NCBI GenBank assembly: GCA_910580155.1
Contig: CAJTWX010000018.1
Location: 1 to 25,694, forward strand
Origin: an uncultured Alphaproteobacteria bacterium
Lineage (GTDB): Bacteria; Pseudomonadota; Alphaproteobacteria; RF32; CAG-239
Direction of reading: 5' to 3'
DNA length: 25,694 bases
Under the pieces are notes generated by a model that was given only the letters and a program-made list of their open reading frames with translations, was not told the origin of the DNA and did no database searches. Position 1 is the first letter of the stretch; every line of letters starts with the position of its first letter. Made by a program: the position numbers and the translations under genes. Below are positions 7,292 through 14,050 of this stretch, piece by piece.

Positions 7292-9037
7292 ATGTCATAT
7301 GATTTAATGTTTCAGAAAGCGATTGGGTTACAGAATGCGGGGGCGCTTAATGAGGCGGAGGCTATTTATTTACAGCTATTGCAGGTTATGCCGGAGAACT
7401 CTGATGTCTGGAATCTGCTGGGGATGGTTGCGCAGAGCCGCGGGGATAATCATAAGGCGGCGGATTGTTTTCTTGCCGCAATCAAATTTGCGCCGGTGCC
7501 GTTTTTTGCCCATTATTTTAATTTAGGTTTGGCTTATAAATCTTTGAATCGCCCGGCGGAAGCGATGGAAATGCTGCAGCGGGCGGCAGAACTTCAGCCT
7601 AACGGCAGGGAACTATGGAACTATCTTGGTGTTTTACAAGCCGAAACCGGACAGACTGAGGCGGCAGTCAAAAGCTTTTGCAAAGCGCTGGAAATTGATG
7701 GCGGTTATGAAGATGCACGGGCGAATTTGTGCTTTTATACCAACGATATAGAAACGCTTTTTCAACTGGCGGACGATACACCTTATAACTTTTGGGCTAA
7801 TTATAAAGCAGCTGAGGCGGCGGAGGATTTTGCACCTAAAGAACATTATCTGCAACGGGCGGTTGCGGCGGCTCCGGAACGCACGGACGGCTTATTGGCT
7901 TTAGCACATTTGTATCAACAAAACGAAAGTTTTAACGAATCTTTAACTTATTATCATAAGGTTTTGAATCTGGAAGAAAATAATGTGCAGGCGCTCTTGG
8001 GGGCGGCTGATATTTATTTGGTGCAAAAAGCGTATGAAAAGGCTGAAAAGTTTTATTTGAAAAGTTTTTCGCAAACACGCGATATTGCCGGTGCGCATTT
8101 GAACTATGGTATTCTTTTATATCAGACCGGAAGGACGGCTGAAGCTCTGGAGGAATATCGCAATGCGGCTGCACTTGCTCCGGAAAAGCCTGAAATTAGC
8201 TATAACCTTGCGCTTATTCTTAAAGAAACCGGCGATTTGGAAGAGGCTCTGGGGCTGATGTTTAATGCACATCTTAAAGAGCCGGAAAATCAGGTGTTTA
8301 TTATCAATATTGCTGAAACTTTAGCACTTTTATTTAAGCAAAATGCGGAGTTGGCGCTGAAAATTGCCGAAAACTGGCAGCGGCAGGAGCCTGACAATGT
8401 GTTTTCCAAACGCGTTTTAGCTGGAATGAGCGGCGAAACGGCGGCCGACGATATCGCCTATTCCGAAGGGCTGTTTGATATGTTTGCGGCAACCTACGAC
8501 CAGACAATGGCAAATCTTGAGCCACAGATTATAATAAAATTCAAGGAGTTACACGGTGATGTTAACGGGGCGATACTTGACCTCGGGTGCGGTACCGGTT
8601 TGGTGGCGGAGAGTTTGAAAAACGGCAACTCGGTTTTTGACGGCGTGGATGTTTCGGGCGAGATGCTTGCGGCTGCACGATTAAAGGGAGGGTATAACAA
8701 TTTGTACCAGCAGGATATTTTATCATTTTTGCAGGCGAATCCCCCTGCCCCGCGATATGATTTGGCGCTGGCATTTGATGTGTTTTGCTACATCGGGAAC
8801 TTAGAGAAGATTTTTGCCGCTCTTTGCGGTGTTGAGGTGTGGTTTTCTGTCGAATCGGCAGAAGGCGACCGCGGCAAAGACTATTATCTGACTGCAAACG
8901 GGCGCTATAAACATACAGCGGATTATATTGAAAAAACGCTGAGGCGGGCCGGTTTTGCGGAAATTACCGCCTATCCGCTGATTTTGCGCAAAGAAAACGG
9001 CGAAGATGTGGCAGGTGTGTTGTATCGGGCGGTTTAG
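7292..9037 (+). CDS. TPR-repeat protein fused to a SAM-dependent methyltransferase
   Basis: The 581-residue protein has two parts. Residues 1 to about 380 are a chain of 34-residue tetratricopeptide repeats (for example WNLLGMVAQSRGDNHKAADC and YNLALILKETGDLEEALGLM). Residues about 390-581 form a class I methyltransferase with motif I LDLGCGTG (429-436), the acidic end of strand 2 in FDGVDVSGEM, and a DLALAFDVF post-motif. This layout matches predicted TPR-containing methyltransferases (COG4976-like); the substrate is not known, and the TPR part probably docks it. No signal peptide or membrane helix is seen. GGAG lies 13-14 nt before ATG 7292, rather far, with an AAATTTTT block between. It looks monocistronic. 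The methyltransferase call is firm. Confidence 0.9.
   Translation: MSYDLMFQKAIGLQNAGALNEAEAIYLQLLQVMPENSDVWNLLGMVAQSRGDNHKAADCFLAAIKFAPVPFFAHYFNLGLAYKSLNRPAEAMEMLQRAAELQPNGRELWNYLGVLQAETGQTEAAVKSFCKALEIDGGYEDARANLCFYTNDIETLFQLADDTPYNFWANYKAAEAAEDFAPKEHYLQRAVAAAPERTDGLLALAHLYQQNESFNESLTYYHKVLNLEENNVQALLGAADIYLVQKAYEKAEKFYLKSFSQTRDIAGAHLNYGILLYQTGRTAEALEEYRNAAALAPEKPEISYNLALILKETGDLEEALGLMFNAHLKEPENQVFIINIAETLALLFKQNAELALKIAENWQRQEPDNVFSKRVLAGMSGETAADDIAYSEGLFDMFAATYDQTMANLEPQIIIKFKELHGDVNGAILDLGCGTGLVAESLKNGNSVFDGVDVSGEMLAAARLKGGYNNLYQQDILSFLQANPPAPRYDLALAFDVFCYIGNLEKIFAALCGVEVWFSVESAEGDRGKDYYLTANGRYKHTADYIEKTLRRAGFAEITAYPLILRKENGEDVAGVLYRAV
8743..8750 (-). other. KOPS-like octamer, site 2
   Basis: CCCTGCCC on the plus strand, inside Pro-Ala-Pro codons of the TPR-methyltransferase (a plus-strand gene). 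Confidence 0.45.
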
Positions 9038-9083
9038 TACGGCTGGCAGGGTATAAGAAATCATTTTTATCAAAAAAAAACTC

Positions 9084-9111
9084 TTTACATTTCAAAAAAT
9101 GTAATTATATT
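9084..9111 (+). promoter_or_regulatory. Sigma-70-type promoter for the 54-residue peptide gene
   Basis: TTTACA (9084-9089), a 16-nt spacer and TATATT (9106-9111) lie about 50 bp before ATG 9161. Confidence 0.6.
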
Positions 9112-9160
9112 GCAGCACGTTTTTTGTAATTATGATGTCTAACAGTTTAATTTTTATGCT

Positions 9161-9325
9161 ATGAAGAGAAACCAATCGATTATTGTGGCTTCAGTTCTTG
9201 GTGTTGCAGGGCTTGCTCTCGGATATATTTATCGCGAGGCTATACTTAAAAAAGCAAGCAAACTTATAACACACGTTACCAGCAAAGTTAAGCGCTCTCC
9301 GGAACCTGAAAATGGTGTTTCGTAA
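9161..9325 (+). CDS. Small single-pass membrane protein (54 aa)
   Basis: ATG 9161 opens a 54-codon frame. The peptide has a basic N-terminus (MKRNQ), one hydrophobic helix at about residues 7-25 (IIVASVLGVAGLALGYIY), then a lysine-rich tail with KKASK and SKVKRSPEPE. It is framed by a good promoter 50 bp upstream and a strong terminator 25 bp downstream, which argues that it is a real one-gene transcript. No Shine-Dalgarno is visible; the leader has AATTTTT at 9149-9155, as at several other starts here. It resembles YtxH-like small membrane proteins in layout only. Function unknown. Confidence 0.7.
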   Translation: MKRNQSIIVASVLGVAGLALGYIYREAILKKASKLITHVTSKVKRSPEPENGVS

Positions 9326-9349
9326 GGGGCTGACTGCTAAGACTCTATC

Positions 9350-9387
9350 GCTCCGGTCAGGATTTTTCTCCTGCCGGAGCTTTTTTT
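9350..9387 (+). terminator. Intrinsic terminator after the 54-aa gene
   Basis: GCTCCGG-T-CAGGA pairs with TCCTG-CCGGAGC (12 bp with one bulge) around TTTTTC, followed by seven T. Confidence 0.92.
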
Positions 9388-9868
9388 GTGATATTTGTTG
9401 TGTGAGGAATGTTATGTTTTCAAGTTTAAAAAAATATTTCTGTGAACAACGTGAAAAATGTATTGTGAGAATCAATTTAACATTCTAGTTTTTAAACGGT
9501 TTGTTAAGTTTATTATATATATATGTCGCGTTGATTATTGCATTTTTTTTAAAGAATTTTATTTATTTCGCGGATATTTGCGCTTTGTGTCTTTCTGTTA
9601 GCGTAAATAAGGTGAGAGCATTAAGATATAAGAGGTGAACTTTAGGCCAAAAGTTTTAACCCGAGCTTATTGATTATCACGGAGTGCCCGATGATTTTAT
9701 AGCTATTATTAGAAAACCTTCCTCCGGAGGAAATGCGCATTTTTTTATTGGCGCTTTAGCGTTTTAAGTATTTCCCTGCTGCGAACGATGAAGCGCTTTT
9801 TAGTTTTATTTTCAAGATATTATTGTTGTAAGTTTATGTTTTAGTTTATGTTTTTTTTACAGAGGATT
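9388..9868. other. AT-rich spacer without a convincing gene
   Basis: About 480 bases hold no long frame. Visible pieces are a 24-codon frame at 9414-9488 behind GAGG (MFSSLKKYFC...), the palindrome TTCCTCCGGAGGAA near 9719-9732 followed by AATGCGCATTTTTTT, and GGCGCTTTAGCGTTTT near 9750. Together with the terminator at 9869 they could be parts of one or more small RNAs, but no known RNA family is recognisable to me. Confidence 0.4.
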
Positions 9869-9896
9869 AAAAGGCGCCGGTTGAGCGCTTTTTTTT
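9869..9896 (+). terminator. Terminator-like hairpin upstream of lemA
   Basis: AAAAGGCGC pairs with GCGCTTTTT (one G.U) around a short loop and leads into eight T. It would close any transcript crossing the spacer at 9388-9868. Confidence 0.65.
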
Positions 9897-9965
9897 GTGC
9901 CGTTTACCTGATATTAAGATGTGCGTGATATTGTTAATTCAATATTTACTTTCAGGAGAAAACAG

Positions 9966-10520
9966 ATGACTATGGCATTGATTATTATCGGGTTTGTATT
10001 GGCAGGATTATATGCTATTTATGCCTCGCTTATCAACAAGAAGAACAATGTGAAAGAGGCTGCGGCGGGAATCGACGTACAGCTTAAGAAACGCTATGAC
10101 CTTATTCCGAATATGCTTAAGGCTGCCAAGAAATATATGGAGCACGAAATGAATGTGTTTACGGAAGTGACGAAGTTGCGCGAGGCGGCGATGGGGGCTG
10201 CGAATTATGCTGAAAAATTCAGAGCCGATGCTGATTTGAGCAATGCATTGCGCTCGTTTCGGGTTCAGGCGGAAGCTTATCCGGAGTTGAAATCCGACGC
10301 GGCGATGGTGACGGCACAACAGGCAATGGGCGAAACCGAAGAGCATATTGCAGCGGCACGCCGCTTTTATAATTCAGCGGTTAAAGAATATAAGAATGCG
10401 CTGGAAATATTCCCCTCTTCAATGATTGCGGCAATGATGGGACTTAAAGACGAATATCCGTTTTTTGAGGCAGCCGAGGTTGAAAAACAGTCTGTTGATG
10501 TGAACGAATATTTGAAATAA
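9966..10520 (+). CDS. lemA: LemA family protein
   Basis: The 184-residue protein has one N-terminal membrane helix (residues about 3-21, LIIIGFVLAGLYAIYAS). A long helical domain follows with the family signature RYDLIPNMLKAAKKYMEHE and the TxxREAAM segment. LemA proteins are small membrane-anchored helical proteins of unclear function, often next to membrane proteases, which are not seen here. AGGAG at 9954-9958 sets ATG 9966; an upstream in-frame GTG at 9921 has no ribosome site. It is followed by a small membrane protein gene in the same direction. The length is usual for the family. Confidence 0.9.
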   Translation: MTMALIIIGFVLAGLYAIYASLINKKNNVKEAAAGIDVQLKKRYDLIPNMLKAAKKYMEHEMNVFTEVTKLREAAMGAANYAEKFRADADLSNALRSFRVQAEAYPELKSDAAMVTAQQAMGETEEHIAAARRFYNSAVKEYKNALEIFPSSMIAAMMGLKDEYPFFEAAEVEKQSVDVNEYLK

Positions 10521-10538
10521 TATGAAAGGACTTAAGTT

Positions 10539-11017
10539 ATGTGTGAAGAGAAAAATCTCAATTAACCGGTTTGGAAAAAATTGCAGATATTATTATATCT
10601 CAAGATATTGATAGTGAAAAATGGAAGAAGCAAAGGACAATACGCATTCTATCTTTTTTCTATGGAGCAGTGTTGATGTTGGTGCTCGGATTTTTGTTTT
10701 ATTTTGGGGTTATTCCTGTTGAGGGTGAAGAAAATCTCTTTATAACACCTGCCGATGTGTCATTTGTTGGATCATTTCAGTTATTTAGCAGTGGAATATT
10801 ACTAACATTTGGTACGTTTTACCCCAAGGGGGATTATGAACGCGCACAAACTGTTGTTAAAATGTGCGGTGCGTTTTGTTTGGGTTTAGTTTTGGCGTGG
10901 GTGTTTTTTAGGGAATATTATATACTGTTGTTAGCAGGGATAATAGGATTTTTCTTTGACCTATATACATTTTTGTTAAACAAGACTGTTTTTGAAAAAA
11001 TACTCAAGGCAAAATAA
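10539..11017 (+). CDS. Small multi-pass membrane protein, start apparently frameshifted
   Basis: The long frame (TTG 10571 to 11017, 148 codons) encodes about four hydrophobic segments (near residues 22-45, 66-85, 95-115 and 118-140) and a basic cytoplasmic loop; no family is recognised. TTG 10571 has no ribosome site. ATG 10539 does (AAAGGA at 10525-10530), but its frame stops after eight codons. Adding one A to the A5 run at 10551-10555 would join the two frames as MCEEKKSQLTGLEKIADI. This therefore looks like a one-base indel, either a real recent mutation or an assembly/sequencing error in a homopolymer. It lies 18 bp after lemA and is likely co-transcribed. A terminator follows. Confidence 0.65.
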
Positions 11018-11037
11018 GGTTTATTCAGGATAAAGCG

Positions 11038-11068
11038 AAAAAGGCGGGGAATAATCTCTGCCTTTTTT
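11038..11068 (+). terminator. Intrinsic terminator of the lemA unit
   Basis: AAAAAGGCGGGGA pairs with TCTCTGCCTTTTTT, including two G.U pairs, around ATAA, ending in six T. Confidence 0.85.
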
Positions 11069-11133
11069 ATTTGCGTTAGGAAGATATTAAGAAGTTGACG
11101 GATAAACTTTAGTAAAATTTTAGGAGAACCGGG

Positions 11134-12198
11134 ATGTCACGCGCGGAAGATATTTTTGAGAAGCTTGTTTATTTTGGTGAGGATGCTATTGACGAGTTTA
11201 TTATGAACCGGCAGAGCGAAGAGCTGTTTATGGACTTTAAGCAGGCGGCGTCGGACGGCAAATCTATGCGGGCGCTGCATCAAAATGACCGGCGCAATCT
11301 CGGTAAGGCGATTTCCGCGTTTGGCAATTCGGAGGGCGGCGTGCTTGTCTGGGGGGTGGAATGCGCCAAAGATTTGGAGCTGGGCGATGTGGCAAAAGCT
11401 AAAGTGAAAGTGCAAAACGTGCACCGCTTTTTGAGTTGGCTGGAGAACGCGATTTCCGGCTGTACTATCCCTTCTCATAACAAAGTTCGCAACCATATCA
11501 TCAGTTGCGACCAAGATGGCAACGGGTTTTTGGCAACGTATATTCCGAAGTCTGATATTGCGCCGCTGATGACAACACAGGGCAGTCAGATTTACATTCG
11601 TTCGGGGTCAAACAATGTCCCTGCCCCGTATGCGGTGATTGCGGGGATGTTTGGCAAGCGTCCGCAGCCGAATATGGAGCTGGTGATTAACGACAAAATG
11701 ATTACGGCGGGCAAAGACGGCGAAGAAGATATTTTTGCTCCGGCAAAGAAAAGCCGCCGGAAAGAGAATTTTGTAACGATTAAATTTTCTTTATTTGCGC
11801 AAAATAATTCTAACGCCGTGGCAAAAGAGGTTTATCTTTCTTGCAATACGCTTTGTGCGGGCGGTGAAAAGACGAAAGTCTATTTTTCATATGACACCCA
11901 GCTTGAGAACCTTTCTTCGGCACATAATTCGATTAACCTCATCACGCCTTTAGAGATGCGGGTGCCGCCGCGGGCGCTGTTTTCGTGTGCAAAGGCAGCG
12001 ATACGCTTTGCGGGCGATATCAGCGAGGATTTTTTGATGGACGGGGTTATCGGGGCGGACGGCGCTACTCCGAAGAGTTTTCGGATTTATGTTTCCAAGA
12101 ATGACTTACGGTCGTTTGTGGCGCAGGCTTTAAGAAAAAATGCGGATTTGGCGGTGCTTGCCAATGAGTTTTTCTCGCAATATCTGAAGACGGAGTAA
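11134..12198 (+). CDS. AlbA_2 (Schlafen-type) domain protein
   Basis: The 354-residue protein has an N-terminal AlbA_2 domain, also called Schlafen-like or divergent AAA_4, at about residues 25-165. Visible motifs are EELFMDFKQ (29-37), KAISAFGNSEGGVLVWGV (58-75) and a late IYIRSGSNN strand. Family members are nucleic-acid-binding or putative ATP-binding proteins and often act in regulation or anti-phage loci. The C-terminal 190 residues are unrecognised, with a beta-rich look. AGGAGA lies seven bases before ATG 11134. The gene ends 4 bp before rnhA, whose Shine-Dalgarno lies inside its last codons, so the two are likely one operon. That link hints at a nucleic-acid role, but this is only inference. 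Confidence 0.78.
   Translation: MSRAEDIFEKLVYFGEDAIDEFIMNRQSEELFMDFKQAASDGKSMRALHQNDRRNLGKAISAFGNSEGGVLVWGVECAKDLELGDVAKAKVKVQNVHRFLSWLENAISGCTIPSHNKVRNHIISCDQDGNGFLATYIPKSDIAPLMTTQGSQIYIRSGSNNVPAPYAVIAGMFGKRPQPNMELVINDKMITAGKDGEEDIFAPAKKSRRKENFVTIKFSLFAQNNSNAVAKEVYLSCNTLCAGGEKTKVYFSYDTQLENLSSAHNSINLITPLEMRVPPRALFSCAKAAIRFAGDISEDFLMDGVIGADGATPKSFRIYVSKNDLRSFVAQALRKNADLAVLANEFFSQYLKTE
11619..11626 (-). other. KOPS-like octamer, site 3
   Basis: CCCTGCCC on the plus strand, within Val-Pro-Ala-Pro codons of the AlbA_2 gene (a plus-strand gene). Confidence 0.45.
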
Positions 12199-12202
12199 CC
12201 AG

Positions 12203-12643
12203 ATGAAACGGATTGAGATTTTTACGGACGGAGCGTGTTTGGGAAATCCGGGGGCTGGCGGATGGGCGGCTATTTTGCGCTATAATGATGTCGAGAAAGA
12301 ACTTTCGGGCGGCGAAGCACAAACGACTAACAACCGGATGGAACTGACAGCTGTTATAGAAGCGTTGGAAAAGCTTAAAGAGCCTTGCAATATCACGCTT
12401 TATACGGATAGCCGCTATGTGATGGACGGAATTGAAAAGTGGATTTATGCGTGGAAGAAAAGCGGTTGGAAGACGGCAAACAAGAAACAGCCGGTCAAAA
12501 ACGTGGAACTTTGGCAAAGGCTGGATGCAGCACGCGACAGGCACGAAATCCGCTTTGTGTGGGTTAAAGGGCACGCCGGACACGCAGAAAACGAACGCTG
12601 CGACGAACTTGCCCGCAGCGAGGCTTATAAATTTAAAGGATAA
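12203..12643 (+). CDS. rnhA: Ribonuclease HI
   Basis: The 146-residue enzyme cleaves RNA in RNA-DNA hybrids (R-loops, Okazaki primers). All four metal-binding acidic residues are present: Asp9 (FTDGACLGNPGAGG), Glu47 (NNRMELTAV), Asp69 (LYTDSRYV) and Asp134 (ENERCDELA), with the catalytic His124 in VKGHAGH. The basic handle region (WKKSGWKTANKKQPVKNVEL) of classical type 1 RNase HI is also present. GGAG within the end of the upstream gene sets ATG 12203. Its partner is the AlbA_2 gene. Standard length, with no oddities. Confidence 0.97.
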   Translation: MKRIEIFTDGACLGNPGAGGWAAILRYNDVEKELSGGEAQTTNNRMELTAVIEALEKLKEPCNITLYTDSRYVMDGIEKWIYAWKKSGWKTANKKQPVKNVELWQRLDAARDRHEIRFVWVKGHAGHAENERCDELARSEAYKFKG

Positions 12644-12658
12644 ATATTGCGTTTTTTC

Positions 12659-12686
12659 TTGACAAAAATCAATTTCCGGCTATTAT
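12659..12686 (+). promoter_or_regulatory. Sigma-70-type promoter for the 118-aa gene
   Basis: TTGACA (12659-12664), a 16-nt spacer and TATTAT (12681-12686) lie 28 bp before ATG 12715, giving a leader of about 20 nt. Confidence 0.65.
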
Positions 12687-12714
12687 AAAGCAGATATTTA
12701 ATTTTTATTATATT

Positions 12715-13071
12715 ATGAGCAACAAGAAAGAAACGATTATAGAGCATTGGCTCTATATGTGGTTTTCACCCAAGTATCGCATACAGATGATGCTTGAAAA
12801 AGGTGAAACAGTATGGATAGAACTCGGAAAAGGTTTACCCAGACCTTGCGGTGTATATGAGGATGACAAACCTCGTCTCAGTCAGTTTGTTAAACGCTTT
12901 ATTACTCTTGGTGAGAAAGAACAACGGGCTTTGGTTATGTGGATGGAGCATAAGCTTTATGAACTTGAGCATAATTTTTCCGAAAATACCTCAGCTTCTC
13001 TTGAAGAGTTTGAGCGTAAGTGGAAGCAGATTTATCGTACCCACCTTGAGGCAGTCTGTGACGTTCTCTAG
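12715..13071 (+). CDS. Hypothetical 118-aa protein
   Basis: No family is recognised. The protein is soluble-looking, rich in aromatic and charged residues, with several Trp (HWLYMWFSPKYR, VMWMEHKLYEL, FERKWKQIY) and mostly helical character in the second half. There is no signal peptide or membrane helix. A good promoter and a strong terminator bracket it, so it is probably a real single-gene unit. It has no Shine-Dalgarno; the short leader contains AATTTTT at 12700-12706. Confidence 0.75.
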   Translation: MSNKKETIIEHWLYMWFSPKYRIQMMLEKGETVWIELGKGLPRPCGVYEDDKPRLSQFVKRFITLGEKEQRALVMWMEHKLYELEHNFSENTSASLEEFERKWKQIYRTHLEAVCDVL

Positions 13072-13090
13072 TTTTTTGATCCCTTTCATT

Positions 13091-13131
13091 CAGACAGCAG
13101 CCCTCTTTTTGAGCGCTGCTGTTTGTCTTTT
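13091..13131 (+). terminator. Intrinsic terminator after the 118-aa gene
   Basis: GACAGCAGC pairs with GCTGCTGTTTGTC, with an inner CTC/GAG pairing around TTTTT, ending in a CTTTTT run. Confidence 0.85.
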
Positions 13132-13210
13132 TATCAATTGACTTTTGAGGGGGATGTGATAAATATGAGGGTGAAAAAATATATTTATAAACCATTATTC
13201 CTAAATTTTT

Positions 13211-14005
13211 ATGGCATTTACAACAACTTCCAGACAGTATGCGGTTGTTTCATCCGAGCCGGAAAAGCGGGTTCCCTTGCCGGTGTTTTGTGCCGAAGAG
13301 TGGCGGCAGCCTTATAAACACATTGTGTTTTTAACGGGCGCGGGCATTTCCGTTCCCTCCGGTCTGGCGGCTTTTCGCAGCGAGGACGGCTTATGGAACA
13401 ATCACGATGCGGACGAGGTAGCTTCAGCCATCGGTTTTAAGCGCAATCCTGCTTTAGTGCACGCGTTTTACAATCGTTTGCGACCTCAGTTTCAGCAAGC
13501 AGAGCCTAATGCGGCACATTTGGCTATTGCGGAACTGCAGAAACGGGGAAATGCGAAAGTTACCGTGTTGACGCAAAATATCGACACGTTGCACGAAAAA
13601 GCCGGAACAATACACGTGTATCACATCCACGGGGTTATCAATGAAACAGTGTGTATGTTTTGCGGGTGTATCATCAGAGGATGGTCGGAAAAAAACGAAC
13701 GGAGCGGTTGTCCGCTTTGTTACAGAATTGGCGGGATACGCCCCAATATCGTGTTTTTCGGCGAGCCGATACATTTTGAGGAAAAGGTGCAAAATTTTTT
13801 GGCTGATGCCGATTTGTTTATTGCCGCCGGAACATCAGGACTTGTTTCTCCGGCGTCACACTTTGTTTCCATCGCCAAGAAAAACGGTGCACGAACGCTT
13901 GAGTTTAACCTTGAGCCGGTACGGAATTCGGCAGATTTTGACGGGCATATTTTCGGTGATATTGCCGATACCCTGCCCTACTTTGTCAAGACATTATCTG
14001 ATTAA
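13211..14005 (+). CDS. cobB: NAD-dependent protein deacylase (sirtuin, CobB-like)
   Basis: The 264-residue Sir2-family enzyme removes acyl groups from lysines using NAD. Visible motifs are GAGISVPSGLAAFR (43-56), TQNID (121-125), catalytic His140 (HIHG), four zinc cysteines 148/151/167/170, IRPNIVFFGE (176-185) and GTSGLVSPAS (208-217). The YNRLRPQ region (Tyr87) corresponds to the YxxR pocket of CobB/SIRT5-type enzymes, but the +3 residue is Leu, with Arg at +2 and +4. The N-terminus carries about 35 residues before the core, and ATG 13211 has no Shine-Dalgarno (AAATTTTT directly upstream), so a later start is possible. It is convergent with the acyltransferase fusion and shares a terminator with it. 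Confidence 0.93.
   Translation: MAFTTTSRQYAVVSSEPEKRVPLPVFCAEEWRQPYKHIVFLTGAGISVPSGLAAFRSEDGLWNNHDADEVASAIGFKRNPALVHAFYNRLRPQFQQAEPNAAHLAIAELQKRGNAKVTVLTQNIDTLHEKAGTIHVYHIHGVINETVCMFCGCIIRGWSEKNERSGCPLCYRIGGIRPNIVFFGEPIHFEEKVQNFLADADLFIAAGTSGLVSPASHFVSIAKKNGARTLEFNLEPVRNSADFDGHIFGDIADTLPYFVKTLSD
13971..13978 (-). other. KOPS-like octamer, site 4
   Basis: CCCTGCCC on the plus strand, near the 3' end of the sirtuin gene (a plus-strand gene). Confidence 0.45.
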
Positions 14006-14050
14006 AAAAATCCCCTTGTCGACTAATCATCGTCGGGGGATTTTTTTTTA
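14004..14050. terminator. Bidirectional terminator between the sirtuin and the acyltransferase fusion
   Basis: AATCCCC pairs with GGGGATT, with a further TTGTCGA/TCGTCG arm, flanked by an A-run on the left and nine T on the right. It serves both converging genes and overlaps the stop of the minus-strand gene. Confidence 0.9.

Noticed and set aside
9921..9965. Extended N-terminus of LemA from GTG 9921
   Set aside because: The AGGAG site at 9954 fits ATG 9966, and the extension would put charged residues before the membrane helix without a ribosome site.
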